From assembly GCF_008312885.1 (NCBI RefSeq), contig NZ_VSSO01000004.1, positions 248,001 through 312,000 on the forward strand: a stretch of 64,000 bases of DNA. Reading direction: 5' to 3'. A program made the translations under genes and the position numbers. The notes under the pieces are model-generated. The model saw only the letters and a list, made by a program, of their open reading frames with translations. It was not told where the DNA came from and searched no databases. Source of the stretch: Lolliginicoccus suaedae (GTDB lineage: Bacteria > Actinomycetota > Actinomycetes > Mycobacteriales > Mycobacteriaceae). How positions within the stretch are numbered: position 1 is the first letter of the stretch; each line of letters opens with the position of its first letter. Positions 19,886 to 30,000 of this stretch are shown piece after piece.

Positions 19886-20635
19886 ATGACCGATTCTCGC
19901 GAACCGCTCGTCGTGCTCGAGAGCGTCAACAAGCACTTCGGCGACCTGCACGTGCTGCAGGACATCAATCTGACCGTCCGTCGCGGCGAGGTCGTTGTGG
20001 TCATCGGGCCCTCCGGATCCGGCAAGTCCACGCTGTGCCGCGCCATCAACCGGCTCGAGACGATCGACTCCGGCACCATCACCATCGATGGCAAGGTCCT
20101 CCCCGAGGAGGGCAAGGAGCTCGCGCGCCTCCGCTCGGACGTGGGCATGGTGTTCCAGTCGTTCAACCTCTTCGCCCACAAGACCGTGCTCGACAACGTC
20201 ACCCTCGGCCCCATCAAGGTCCGCAAGATCAACAAGGCCAAGGCGGTCGAGCGGGCCCGCGAGCTGCTCAAGCGGGTGGGGGTGGACGCGCAGGAGCGCA
20301 AGTTCCCCGCGCAGATGTCCGGCGGGCAGCAGCAGCGCGTCGCGATCGCCCGCTCGCTGGCGATGGACCCGAAGGTGATGCTGTTCGACGAGCCCACCTC
20401 CGCGCTCGACCCGGAGATGATCAACGAAGTCCTCGACGTCATGACCTCCCTCGCCAAAGAGGGCATGACGATGGTGGTGGTGACCCACGAGATGGGATTC
20501 GCGCGCCGCGCCGCAGATCGCGTGGTGTTCATGGCCGACGGGCAGATCGTGGAGGAGAACACCCCCGAGGAGTTCTTCACGAATCCGAGCAGCGACCGCG
20601 CCAAGGACTTCCTCTCGAAGATCCTCGCCCATTGA
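19886..20635 (+). CDS. gluA: Glutamate-type amino-acid ABC transporter, ATP-binding protein
   Basis: This is a 249-residue polar-amino-acid ABC ATPase. The Walker [10 protein letters not shown] lies near residues 37-45, the Q-loop is in MVFQSFNLF, the signature is SGGQQQR, Walker B with catalytic Glu is [12 protein letters not shown], and the H-loop is VTHEMGF. It powers import by the GluC/GluD permeases with the GluB binding lipoprotein, all encoded next on the same strand. Order and sequence match gluABCD of Corynebacterium, a glutamate importer; the exact substrate here is inferred. Confidence 0.9.
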   Translation: MTDSREPLVVLESVNKHFGDLHVLQDINLTVRRGEVVVVIGPSGSGKSTLCRAINRLETIDSGTITIDGKVLPEEGKELARLRSDVGMVFQSFNLFAHKTVLDNVTLGPIKVRKINKAKAVERARELLKRVGVDAQERKFPAQMSGGQQQRVAIARSLAMDPKVMLFDEPTSALDPEMINEVLDVMTSLAKEGMTMVVVTHEMGFARRAADRVVFMADGQIVEENTPEEFFTNPSSDRAKDFLSKILAH

Positions 20636-20705
20636 CCGCCCGGAATTCCTGGCCCAGGAATCCCTGGCCCGAAAGCCCTGTCAACGAGAAGCTGGGACAT
20701 CGCCA

Positions 20706-21593
20706 ATGAATCGTCGAATAGTCGCCGGCGCGGCGGCACTGATGATGATGCTCACCGCGTGCGGCAGCGTCAGCGGCACCGACATCGAATCCCGCGTGCC
20801 CGTCGCGGAGGACCCCGCGTTCCCCGAGGGCACCACCATGGCCCGCATCGCCGAGGACGGAAAGTTCCGCGTGGGCATCAAGTTCGATCAGCCCGGGTTC
20901 GGGCTGCTGCGCCTCGAGGGCGGGTTCACCGGCTTCGATGTGGAGATCGCGCAGTTCGTCGCCGCCGGGCTCGGTTTCGAGCCGGAGGACATCGAGTACT
21001 ACGAGGCACCGTCGCAGCGCCGCGAGGAACTCATCGAGTACGACAACGTCGACATGGTCGTCGCGACCTACACGATCAATGATCGGCGTCGCGAGCGCAT
21101 CAGCTTCGCCGGCCCCTACTACATGGCTGGCCAGCAGCTCATGGTCGCGGCGGACGATCAGCGCATCACCGGACCCGATGCGTTCCGCGAGCACACTGAC
21201 GCGAAGGTGTGCTCGGTGACCGGTTCCACGCCCTCCCAGACCATCCAGGAGTACCTCGACAACAGTGGCCAGCTGGTGCTGTTCGACGTGTACTCCAAGT
21301 GCGCCGACGCGCTGCGCACCGGCCAGGTCGATGCCGTCACCACCGACAACGTGATCCTGCTCGGCCTCGTCGCGAAGTCGGGCGGCGAGTTCAAGATGGC
21401 GGGCGAGCAGTTCACCGATGAGCCGTATGGCATCGGTATCCCCAAGGGTGATGTCGCGTTCTGCGAGTTCATCAACGAGCAGGTCCGCCTCGCCTACGAG
21501 TCCGGCGCGTACACCGAGGCGTGGGAAGCCACCGCCGGGTCGGTGGAGGGCGCGCAGACCCCCGAGCTCCCGGAGCCAGACCCATGCACCTGA
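20706..21593 (+). CDS. gluB: Glutamate-binding lipoprotein of ABC importer
   Basis: The protein has 295 residues. A short signal ends in the lipobox LTAC (Cys19), so the mature protein is anchored outside. The SBP family 3 fold follows, with a 'FRVGIKFDQPGFG' opening, 'GFDVEIAQFVA', and later an Asp-rich 'DAVTTDNVIL' hinge segment typical of Glu/Asp/Gln binders. It delivers substrate to GluC and GluD. It lies 70 bp after gluA and 46 bp before gluC in one operon. Confidence 0.9.
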   Translation: MNRRIVAGAAALMMMLTACGSVSGTDIESRVPVAEDPAFPEGTTMARIAEDGKFRVGIKFDQPGFGLLRLEGGFTGFDVEIAQFVAAGLGFEPEDIEYYEAPSQRREELIEYDNVDMVVATYTINDRRRERISFAGPYYMAGQQLMVAADDQRITGPDAFREHTDAKVCSVTGSTPSQTIQEYLDNSGQLVLFDVYSKCADALRTGQVDAVTTDNVILLGLVAKSGGEFKMAGEQFTDEPYGIGIPKGDVAFCEFINEQVRLAYESGAYTEAWEATAGSVEGAQTPELPEPDPCT

Positions 21594-21639
21594 CCTGCTC
21601 CCGCCCTGAATCCCGCGCGACGATCGGAGGAACCATTCG

Positions 21640-22290
21640 ATGAGCGCGATCACCGACAACTTCGACCTGTACTGGTCGGGCTTCCTCACCTCGGTGGGGA
21701 TCTGCTTCTTCGGCCTGGTGGGCTCGCTGCTGCTGGGCACGATCATCGCGACGTTCCGGGTCTCGCCCATCCCGATCCTGCAATGGGTGGGCTCGGCGTA
21801 CGTGACGATCGTCCGCAACACCCCGCTGACGCTGGTGCTGTTCTTCTTCGCGTTCGGCCTGCCCGAGATCGGCATCAATAGCTCCTTCTACCGGTTCGGC
21901 CTTGCTGCGCTGATCATCTACACCTCGGCGTTCGTGTGCGAGGCCATCCGCTCCGGCATCAACTCGGTCGCGTCGGGGCAGGCCGAGGCGGCGCGGTCCA
22001 TCGGGCTTGGCTTCGGCCAGTCGCTGACGCTGGTCGTGCTGCCGCAGGCGCTGCGCACCGTCGTGCCACCGCTCGGCAGCGTGCTCATCGCGATGTTCAA
22101 GAACTCGGCGGTGCTCGGTGCGTTCGGTGTCGGCGGTGACCTATGGAGCACTGGCCTGAACCTGTCGAGCGCCCAGGGCTACGCACCGCTTCCCGTGTTC
22201 CTCGGAGTCGCGATCGGCTACCTGTGCATCACCATCCCGGCAGGCATCGCCCTGCAGGTCATCGAGCGGAAGGCGGCGATCGCGCGATGA
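21640..22290 (+). CDS. gluC: Glutamate ABC transporter permease
   Basis: The 216-residue HisM-type permease has about five membrane segments. The coupling-helix EAA loop is visible as 'GQAEAARSIGLGFGQSL' followed by 'LPQALRTVVPPL'. It is preceded by CGGAGGAA at good spacing. It pairs with GluD to form the channel. Its stop overlaps the gluD start as ATGA, so both are made together. Confidence 0.9.
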   Translation: MSAITDNFDLYWSGFLTSVGICFFGLVGSLLLGTIIATFRVSPIPILQWVGSAYVTIVRNTPLTLVLFFFAFGLPEIGINSSFYRFGLAALIIYTSAFVCEAIRSGINSVASGQAEAARSIGLGFGQSLTLVVLPQALRTVVPPLGSVLIAMFKNSAVLGAFGVGGDLWSTGLNLSSAQGYAPLPVFLGVAIGYLCITIPAGIALQVIERKAAIAR

Positions 22291-23225
22291 GCACGCCCAC
22301 CATCTCACCCGGCCAGCAGCGCCCCCGCGGCAAAGCGCCCGAGCGCAGCGCCACCGTCCTGTTCGATGCTCCTGGTCCACGTGCCCGGCGACGCATCGCG
22401 ATCTTCACCGTCATCGCGGTCATCGCGGTGCTCGGCATCCTCGGCCTGGCACTGTTCCGCCTCATCGATGGCGGGCAGTTCACCTGGGAGAAGTGGGCGC
22501 CGCTGCTCGACCCCAGCAACGACAGCTTCGTGCATGTCTGGGCACGGCTCGGTGATGGGTTCCTGCGCACCCTCATTGCCGCCTCGCTCGCCATCGCGCT
22601 GTCGCTGATCCTCGGCGTGGCCATCGGCGTGGCTCGCCTCACCGCGGGCAAGTTCTCCAGGCCTCCGATCGTCGCGGCCATCGAGCTGCTGCGCGGCCTG
22701 CCCGTCATCCTCGCGATCTACCTCGTCTCCCGCATCGCGGATGAGATTCGCGTGGGCATTCCCCTGCCAGGTGGCGCGGAGTTCCGGTTCGACCTCGATG
22801 TGCTGCCTGGCGGTGGCCTGCTGTGGGTGCTCGTCATCGGTCTCACCGCCTACAACTCGGTGATCATCGCCGAGATCGTGCGCAGCGGCGTCGTCTCGCT
22901 CCCCCGCGGTCAGAACGAGGCAGGGCTCGCGCTCGGCCTCACCCGCTGGCAGAGCCTCCGCATGATCCTGCTGCCCCAGGCGTTCCGGGTGATGCTGCCC
23001 GCGCTGATCAGCCAGCTCGTGGTCGTGCTGAAGGACACCTCGCTGATCGCGGTGCTCGGTGGCTACATCGAGCTGCTCAAGATGAGCCGCCTCGTCATCG
23101 AGAACCTGTCCAACCCCATCCAGGTGTACATCGTGGTCGCCGCGATGTTCATCATCACCAACTACGCGCTGACCAAGCTCGCGCAGTACGTCGAGCGGAA
23201 GGTCGCTGCCCGCACCAGCGGCTAG
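22287..23225 (+). CDS. gluD: Glutamate ABC transporter permease
   Basis: This 312-residue permease is longer than GluC because of a hydrophilic N-terminus of about 35 residues and a loop between membrane segments. The EAA motif reads 'GQNEAGLALGLTRWQS' with 'LPQAFRVMLPAL' behind it. It has about six membrane segments. It is the last gene of gluABCD and ends just before an 18-bp inverted repeat that probably terminates the operon. Confidence 0.9.
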   Translation: MSTPTISPGQQRPRGKAPERSATVLFDAPGPRARRRIAIFTVIAVIAVLGILGLALFRLIDGGQFTWEKWAPLLDPSNDSFVHVWARLGDGFLRTLIAASLAIALSLILGVAIGVARLTAGKFSRPPIVAAIELLRGLPVILAIYLVSRIADEIRVGIPLPGGAEFRFDLDVLPGGGLLWVLVIGLTAYNSVIIAEIVRSGVVSLPRGQNEAGLALGLTRWQSLRMILLPQAFRVMLPALISQLVVVLKDTSLIAVLGGYIELLKMSRLVIENLSNPIQVYIVVAAMFIITNYALTKLAQYVERKVAARTSG

Positions 23226-23243
23226 CTACCGTGCTCGAGCCAG

Positions 23244-23309
23244 ATCTGCGAGCGAAAGTCACCGGAAAAGGGAGATTTCGGGCCCATCTGTTGACTTTCG
23301 CTCGCAGAT
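23244..23309. repeat. Long inverted repeat C between convergent genes
   Basis: The arms ATCTGCGAGCGAAAGTCA and TGACTTTCGCTCGCAGAT are perfect over 18 bp, with a 30-nt spacer, between gluD and the lipase. A bidirectional terminator is likely. I found no second copy in the window. Confidence 0.75.
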
Positions 23310-23342
23310 TTCCGTCTGGGCGTTGCGCGGGGCCAGGTGGCT

Positions 23343-24599
23343 TCAGCAGGTGGACGCGGCGGGCTGCCCGGCGAAGCGCTCATCGAGCCAATCGATCATC
23401 ACATCGGTCTGCCCGATGGAGAAATGATCGGCACCAGCGATGAGCCGGGCGTCCACAGTCATGCCCTCCGCGCACGCCCGCTGGACGGCCTCCTCGGTCC
23501 AGGCCGCGGGGATCACGGTGTCGCGATCGCCGTAGAGCACGAGCAGCGGCTCGTCGGTGGGATCGAGCGGCAAGGCATTGCCCTCCAGCCAGTCGCGGAT
23601 ATCCGCTGCCGCCTCCTCGCTGAACGGCCCCACCTCGTCGGGGGTGCTGCCCAGGATGGTGAGCGCTGATGCGAATCCGGTCGTACCGGTGCACCCTTCG
23701 AGAGCGCCGAAGCCATCCGCGAGGGAGCCGCGCAGGTAGTCGTCGAAATCGAGGCCGGGGTCCGCCACGCGATAGCCGTCGAGGACGTATGGCAGCAATC
23801 CGATCTGGAACGGTCCGAGGCTCCACGGGGGCGGGCCGTCCGTGATGGGAGTCAGATCGGCCGCGGGGGCGATGGCTACCCCGCCGACGAAGTCCAGCCC
23901 GTCACCGTAGTGGGGGGCGGCCTCGAGCGCGGACCATGCGGCCTGTCCGCCCTGGGATACCCCGATGCTGGCCCACCGGTCGCTGAGGTCGTCGTTGAGC
24001 GCGCGGGCGGCGCGGACGGCATCGATCATGTTGTAGGCAGCAGTGACAGGCTCGAGATAGGGGTGATCGGGTCCGTCCGCTGCGGGGATGCCGTCGAGGC
24101 CCTCGTAGTCGGTGGCGGCGACGGCGTAGCCCGCGTCGAGATAGGCAGCGATGCGGTTGCCCTGGCCAAGCAGGTTCGAGGACTGGGAGGGCCCGCACTG
24201 CGCGGCGACACCGGTGGTTCCGTGCCCGTAGGCGAGGATGGGCCAGCCTCCCTCGGGCGGGGTGCCTGCGGGGGCAAGGATCGCGGCGGTGACGGTGGTG
24301 GCGGAGCCATCAATGCCGGAGGTGGATCGGTAGGTGACGCGCTGGGCGTTCGAGGCTCGTTGTGCGATAGCTGGATCGAGCCCGTCGAGGGGCGCTGATT
24401 CGATGATCGCGCCACGCTCGTCCTCTGCGGTGGAGGCAATGGAGTAGGGGCCGCGTGGCGGTTCGCTCGCACTGAGCCCGACGCCTGGTGCAGCAGGGCC
24501 GGTCGTGGACGCTGGGTCTTGCTCCGGGGTGGCAGTGCATCCAGCGAGGAGAGCGGTGGCAACGACGAGGAGGGCTGCGCGCGAGGAGAGGTGCTTCAC
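23343..24599 (-). CDS. Secreted lipase (LIP family) lipoprotein
   Basis: The protein has 418 residues from the GTG at 24599, which directly follows the stop of the upstream gene (TAG-GTG). A signal peptide ends in the lipobox LLAGC. The alpha/beta hydrolase core has an oxyanion His-Gly turn (AYGHGTTG), the nucleophile elbow GVSQGG, an acidic residue after LVLYGDRD and a late GADH His. This matches the secretory lipase family (PF03583), which acts on lipid or ester substrates outside the membrane. It is translationally coupled to a DCC-family thiol protein. Confidence 0.85.
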   Translation of the reverse strand: MKHLSSRAALLVVATALLAGCTATPEQDPASTTGPAAPGVGLSASEPPRGPYSIASTAEDERGAIIESAPLDGLDPAIAQRASNAQRVTYRSTSGIDGSATTVTAAILAPAGTPPEGGWPILAYGHGTTGVAAQCGPSQSSNLLGQGNRIAAYLDAGYAVAATDYEGLDGIPAADGPDHPYLEPVTAAYNMIDAVRAARALNDDLSDRWASIGVSQGGQAAWSALEAAPHYGDGLDFVGGVAIAPAADLTPITDGPPPWSLGPFQIGLLPYVLDGYRVADPGLDFDDYLRGSLADGFGALEGCTGTTGFASALTILGSTPDEVGPFSEEAAADIRDWLEGNALPLDPTDEPLLVLYGDRDTVIPAAWTEEAVQRACAEGMTVDARLIAGADHFSIGQTDVMIDWLDERFAGQPAASTC

Positions 24600-24971
24600 C
24601 TATCCCAGTGTGCAGGTTTTCGAGCCACCTGGCATCAGGTGCCTATGGTCGGCGACCCATTGGTAGACGCGGTCCTGCACCTGCCTGATGACGGGGAGGT
24701 GGTAGACCCGCAGCGGAAGTCGCGTGCCGAGCGCGGCGGCGAGACCAGCATTGATCGCCCCGGCGCCGCGGTGGCGGGTGCCGTCGGGCTCGAGCGCCCA
24801 GGCGGCCGCAGCGGCATCGTCGGTGGTCACATCGAACAGCTCGACCGCGCCCGGCTGCTGGTAGGCGATGGCGGTGACGCGGTGGTGGCGGTCGATGCGG
24901 GCGAGCACGTTGAGGCAGGAAACGCAGAAGCCGCAATCCCGGTCATACAGCACTCTCGTGGTGACCGGCAT
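24600..24971 (-). CDS. DCC-family (DUF393) thiol-disulfide oxidoreductase-like protein
   Basis: The ATG at 24971 follows AAGGAG and gives 123 residues. The family hallmark, Asp-x-x-Cys-x-x-Cys, is at the N-terminus (YDRDCGFC), in the position of a thioredoxin-like active site, with a later Cys inside 'FCVSCL'. A C-terminal helical part ends with a Cys. The protein lacks a signal peptide. It is in one transcript with the secreted lipase, perhaps supporting redox state in the envelope; this is inference. Confidence 0.8.
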   Translation of the reverse strand: MPVTTRVLYDRDCGFCVSCLNVLARIDRHHRVTAIAYQQPGAVELFDVTTDDAAAAAWALEPDGTRHRGAGAINAGLAAALGTRLPLRVYHLPVIRQVQDRVYQWVADHRHLMPGGSKTCTLG

Positions 24972-25028
24972 TGCGACTCCTTGGCGTTCATCTCTGGCGC
25001 GCGGGGCGCCGGGGTTCACGCGAGTGGA

Positions 25029-25349
25029 TCACTCAGCGGGAACGATCTTCTTGGCCGTGTCCTGCACCTTGGTGACCTGGGCGTTGAACTTGCCCTTGGT
25101 CTTGGTGTCAACGAAGGTAGCAGCCTTGTCGACGGCCGAGTCGATCTGGCCCTTCTTGCTGGCGACAGCAGCCTTGGCCTTGCTGGCGTTGGTGTCGAAA
25201 GCAGCCTTGGCCTTGGTGCTGTTGGCCTCGAAAGCAGCCTTCGCCTTGGTGCTGTTCGCCTCGAAAGCAGCCTTCGCCTTGGTGGCGTTCGCGTCGACGG
25301 TTGCCTTTGCCTTGTTGGCGAAGCCCTTGACCGAATCAATCGTGCTCAT
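25029..25349 (-). CDS. Rv0909-like (MT0933 antitoxin family) protein with 11-residue repeats
   Basis: The ATG at 25349 follows TTTTTTAGGAG and gives 106 residues. The last 40 residues (a 'GQIDSAVDKAATFVDTKTKG' stretch, then VTKVQDTAKKI) match the small antitoxin-like family PF14013 of Rv0909. The first 65 residues consist of LEA-like 11-mers of the type TKAKAAFEANS, four of them encoded by near-identical 33-bp units. An all-alpha, perhaps disordered, basic protein is expected. No toxin gene is adjacent, and the SRPBCC gene resembling Rv0910 is 20 kb away, so the antitoxin label is doubtful. Confidence 0.7.
   Translation of the reverse strand: MSTIDSVKGFANKAKATVDANATKAKAAFEANSTKAKAAFEANSTKAKAAFDTNASKAKAAVASKKGQIDSAVDKAATFVDTKTKGKFNAQVTKVQDTAKKIVPAE
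25168..25299 (-). repeat. Four tandem 33-bp coding repeats
   Basis: Units at 25168, 25201, 25234 and 25267 are each 33 bp and differ by a few bases; the two middle units are nearly identical. They encode 11-residue Lys/Ala-rich helical repeats and keep the frame, so copy number can change without breaking the gene. Confidence 0.85.
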
Positions 25350-25792
25350 GTTGCTCCTAAAAAACTGCGGCACCTTGAGAATCGTGCCGACGGCGGTCGG
25401 GGGGATCTCCCCGCTTGGCCTTTAGTGTCGCAGCAAGTTGGACAAAACTCCACTCGGTGTGGCCAGTACCACCATTGGCGCGCCGCGCGACCCGGCTGAG
25501 CACGCCCAGAGGGCCGGATTTCCTGATGACCTGGCGGTTAGCGACGCTGGGTCCGCGTCGGCCAGCTTGCCGATCGGAACAAACCGGACGGCCCACGACC
25601 ACCGCGCAGCGCTGGGAAACCATCGGGGCGGCTATTGTTCTTCCCTTTTTTGCCCGGCGTAACCACGCGTTCACGAACCATTTGTTAATCAAGCGTCAGT
25701 AACTTTTTCGGGCGGCCGCGGAGCGCCCATGATTTGCTGTGACAGCGAGTCTCGAACACTTCGGGAAAAGTTGCCCGCCAACGGACTCCCGC
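25350..25792. other. 443-bp region without a supportable gene
   Basis: This space lies between two minus-strand genes. It becomes AT-richer near 25660-25715, with a GTTAATC and a T-run, which could be promoter DNA for the Rv0909-like gene or untranslated leader. Open frames exist on both strands but lack ribosome sites and recognisable sequence. Confidence 0.5.
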
Positions 25793-26908
25793 CTAGCCGC
25801 AGCGCAGCCACCAACGATCCGTCGGCAACGGCTTCACCATGTCCACCCGCTGCCCCGGCTTCGGCACGACCACCCGAGCACCAGCGGCCTCCGCCGCCGC
25901 CTGCAACCGCACCATCGGCTCCACCCACGAATGGAACGCCAGGTTGAACGTGCCCCAATGCACCGGCAGCATCACGCCTCCGCGCGGCGCCGTCAGCTGC
26001 CCATGCGCCCGCACCGCCTCCTCCGGATTCAGGTGCACATCCGGCCACTGCTCCGCATACGCGCCCACCGGCAGCACCGTCAGGTCGAACGGGCCATGAT
26101 CCGCACCGATGCGCGCGAACTCCGCCATGAAGCCCGAGTCACCACCAAAGAACACCCGATGCCGCGGACCCGCCAGCACGAACGAGGCCCACAACGTCGC
26201 GTTGCGCGTCAGGCCCCGGCCCGAGAAATGCCGCGCTGGCGTGCACGTCACCTCCACCGGGCTCGACTCCCCCACCGTCGTCGACTCGTTCCAGTCCAGC
26301 TCCGTGATGCGATGCGACGCCACCCCCCACGACCGCAGGTGCGCCCCCACGCCCAGCGGAACGATGAACCGCACCGGCTGTGCCGCCGCGATCGCCCGCA
26401 CCGACCACTCATCGAGATGGTCATAATGATCATGCGAGATCAGCACCGCATCGAGCTTCGGCAACTGCCCCACCCGCACCGGCACCGGATGAAAGCGCCG
26501 CGGCCCCACCGCCTGCGACGGCGACACACGATCGCTCCACACCGGATCCGTCAAGAACCGATGCCGATCCACCTCCACCAGCGTCGTCGCGTGCCCCAGC
26601 CACGTCACCGCCAGATCAGCAGCCATCGCGGGCGCCAGCGGCACCGACACCGGGATCGGCCGGGACGGGGAACCCACCTGGCCCCGCCGCGCCATCGCCA
26701 TCACCAGGTCGACCATCTGCTCCCGCGAGAACGCGGACACCGGCTCCAGGTTGTGAAAGCGACCATCGCGGAAATGCGGCGACCCAGCAGCATACGGCCG
26801 GATCCGCGCCCGAGAGGCACCCGTCGCCCGCGACATCCGCGCCGAAGCCACCGCCCCGGCCGCCGCGCTAGCAGTCAACGCTCCAGCGAGCGCAATCCTT
26901 CGAATCAC
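25793..26908 (-). CDS. MBL-fold metallo-hydrolase (NAPE-PLD/Rv0906-like)
   Basis: This 371-residue protein has an N-terminal hydrophobic stretch (about 6-24) that may be a signal or anchor. The metal-binding motif is HDHYDH, after a WLGHATTLVEVD strand; further ligands appear as a His in 'ARHFSGRG', an Asp in 'FGGDSG' and a late His in 'LPVHWGTF'. The order and spacing fit the UlaG/NAPE-PLD branch that hydrolyses phosphodiester or lactone bonds. Its synteny partner is Rv0906 of M. tuberculosis, next to echA6 there; here the restriction island separates them. Confidence 0.85.
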   Translation of the reverse strand: MIRRIALAGALTASAAAGAVASARMSRATGASRARIRPYAAGSPHFRDGRFHNLEPVSAFSREQMVDLVMAMARRGQVGSPSRPIPVSVPLAPAMAADLAVTWLGHATTLVEVDRHRFLTDPVWSDRVSPSQAVGPRRFHPVPVRVGQLPKLDAVLISHDHYDHLDEWSVRAIAAAQPVRFIVPLGVGAHLRSWGVASHRITELDWNESTTVGESSPVEVTCTPARHFSGRGLTRNATLWASFVLAGPRHRVFFGGDSGFMAEFARIGADHGPFDLTVLPVGAYAEQWPDVHLNPEEAVRAHGQLTAPRGGVMLPVHWGTFNLAFHSWVEPMVRLQAAAEAAGARVVVPKPGQRVDMVKPLPTDRWWLRCG

Positions 26909-26997
26909 GCTCCCACTCTATGACGCGCAGCGCCCGCACGCTCAACGGCCGAGGGGCGCGCGTCGAGGCTGCGTGGCTTGGCCCGGGGCTCGGCGTT

Positions 26998-27060
26998 CGG
27001 TTGTGCGAGGTTTTGCACCCTTGGACGGCCGCGGGAAGGTGCTTTTTGTAGCACTTCCGG
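26998..27060 (+). repeat. Inverted repeat family A, copy 2
   Basis: The left arm CGGTTGTGCGAGGT with TTGCACCC pairs imperfectly with AGGTGC and GTAGCACTTCCGG on the right. It lies between hsdR (ends 27095) and the start of the MBL gene. The right arm is more diverged than in the other copies. Confidence 0.7.
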
Positions 27061-27094
27061 GGCGCGGGGGCGTGGGGGCAGGCCAGAGAACCCG

Positions 27095-30000
27095 CTACTC
27101 GCCCGCCCTGGCGCTGGCGAGGCGGGGCGCCATTGTTTCCATTTGCTGCATGACGAGCTTGATGGCCTCGGGCTGCTTGTCGGGCGGATACTTGTAGATA
27201 ACGAGCAGCCGCTTGATGGAGGAGCGCAGCTTGGCGCGGACGTCCTCGCGCACGGTCCAGTCGGTGCGCACGTCTCGCTGCATGACCTTGACGAGGTCGC
27301 GGGCGATCTTGGCGAGGACGTCGGTGCCTTGGATATCGACCGCGGATTCGTTCTGCGCGACTGCGTCATAGAACGCCAGCTCGTCCTCGGTCAGCTCCGG
27401 GTTGAAGTCCTTGCCCCGATTCGCCTCGCCCGCGACTTCCTTGGCCATCTCGATCATCTCGGCGATGACCTCGGCGGCGGTGAGCTGCTGGTTGGTGTAG
27501 CGGCGCATCAGCTCGTCGATGCGGTCGGAGAAGGCGCGCTGGCGGACGATGTTGTGGCGGGTGACGTGCCGGGCTTCCTCGGCGATGACCTTGCGCAATG
27601 CTTCGATGGCGAGGTGGGGGTGGGAGGCGTTCTTGGTCTTGGTGATGTAGTCGGGGTTAAGGTCGTCGAGGCTGGGTCGGGGGATGCCGGCGGCGTCGTA
27701 GATGTCGATGACGCCGTCAGTGTCGGTGGCGGTGGCGATGAGCTCGCCGAGCTGGCGGGCGATCTCCTCGGGGATGGGCTCACCGGCGGCGGCGCGGTCC
27801 TCGGCGTCGAACTTGGCCATCCAGACGCGCACTTCCTCGTAGAAGCGCACTTCGCGCTGCACGGCGGAGAGGTTCTGGGAACCGCTGCATAGTGCCCACG
27901 CGCGGGAGAGCTGGCGGGCGAGCTGCCGGTAGCGGTCGGCCACCGTGGTCTCGTCACTTGTTGAGCCGCGCGGTTCGCGGAGCCATTCGACGGTGCCCAT
28001 GACGGCGTTGGTCCAGCATTTGGGGCCTCCGGCGGCGAGGCGGGCTTTCCAGTCGTGGTCCTTGAGCAGCGCGCGGAGCTGGTCGAGGAGCGTTTCGGTG
28101 AGCGCGATGGCTTCGTTGATGTCCTTGCCGACGGGCTTCTTGGCGCGGTCGTCGCCAGTGTATTCGGCGAGGGCCTTGTGCAGGTTGTCGACGAGCGGGG
28201 CGTACCCGACCATGAGGCCATCCTGCTTGTCGCGGAAGGTGCGGTTGACGCGGGCGAGGGTCTGCATGAGCAGCGCGCCCTTGAGCGGCCGGTCGAGGTA
28301 GAGGGTGTGCAGGGGTGGCGAGTCATAGCCGGTGAGCATCATGTCCTTGACGAGGACGATCTCGAGCTCGTCGGCGGGGTCCTTGAGGCGGGCCTTGATG
28401 GCTGCGTTCTCGCCGTCGCGGCGCACGTGATCGGAGATGGGTGGCTCGTCGGATGCGGTGCCGGAGTAGACGACCTTGATGCGGCCCTGGTCGAGCGCGT
28501 CGGCATGCCAGTCGGGGCGGATCCTGACAATGGCGCTGTACAGGTCGGCGCAGATCTTGCGGGTGGAGCACACGATCATCGCCTTGCCGTGCACTGGCCG
28601 CTCGCCTGGTTGGCTGAGGAACTTCCGCATGACGATGCGCCGGTTCTCCCAGTGCGCCACGATGTCCTCGGCTAGGGCGGCAAGCCGCTCGGGGGCACCG
28701 TAGACGGCATTGACGACGGCGACGGATTTCTCGATGCGGTCGCGCTCGGCGTCGTCGAGACCGGCGGTGGCCTCGTCGGCGGCGGTGTCGAGCTGCTCCT
28801 GGGTGACACCCTCGGCGAGTGTGACCTTGACCAGGCGGGGCTCGAAGTAGACGGGCACGGTGGCGCCGTCCTCGACAGCACGGGTGAGGTCGTAGACGTC
28901 GATGTAGTCGCCGAACACCTCGCGGGTGTCGCGCTCGGCGTCGGAGATGGGGGTGCCGGTGAACGCGATGAGGGTGGCGTTGGGCAGGGCGTCCTTGAGG
29001 TGGCGGGCGTAGCCGTCCAGATCGTCGTAGTGGCTGCGGTGGGCCTCGTCGACGATGACGATGATGTTGCGCCGATCCGACAGCTGCGGGTGCTCCTGGC
29101 CGGAATCACGCTCCTCGAGGGAACGCCCGAACTTCTGCAGGGTGGTGAAGAAGATCCCGCCGGTGGCGATGTCCTGCAACGAGGCACGCAGTTCCGCGCG
29201 ACGCTTGATCTGCTTCGGCTTCTCGGGCAGCAGCAGGCTCTGGTCGAACGCGGCGAACAACTGGCCGTCAAGCTCGTTGCGGTCGGTGATGACAACAATG
29301 GTGGGGTTGAGCAGCTGCGGATGCCTCGCCACGAGATTCGCGTACAGCTCCATCTCCATCGACTTGCCGGACCCCTGGGTATGCCAGACGACACCAGCCT
29401 TGCCGTTGGAGCGGACGGCCTGCACCGTGGAACCGACTGCCTTGGTGACGGCGAAGTACTGGTGCGGCTTGGCGATGCGCTTGACCAGCCCGTCCCCGCC
29501 CTGATCGAACGCGGTGAAGCTGCGGAGCAGCTGCAGGAACCGTTCCTGGTTGTACAGGCCATCGAGGGCAACATCGAGGCTGGTGGCGGCATCACCGGAT
29601 TCGGTGAGCGTGCCCGGCTCGACAGGCTGGCCGTTGTCATCAACGTTCCACGGCGAATAGTGGTTCAGCGGCGTGAACGGGGTGCCGTACTTGGTGATGA
29701 CGCCATCCGAGATGAGCGTGAACACGCAGAACCGGAACACCAGCGGGAACTCACGCACATAGGTGCGGAGCTGGGCGTGCGCGGAAGCGACGGTGGCATT
29801 CTCGTTGCTCGCCCGCTTCAGCTCGACAATGCTGACGGGCATGCCGTTGCAGTACAGCACCACATCTAAGCGGCGCTCATGCTCAGCAGTGCGTACGGTG
29901 ACCTGATTGACGACGAGCCAATCATTATCGCTCGGCTCACTGCTGACCAGCCGGATCGTCGGATTGTGCTCCTGCCCATCCGCATCGAAATACGACACCC

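Noticed and set aside
25357-25692. Minus-strand frame of 111 codons upstream of the Rv0909-like gene
   Set aside because: No ribosome site, low-complexity Arg-rich sequence and no family resemblance; it overlaps the probable promoter and leader of the downstream gene.
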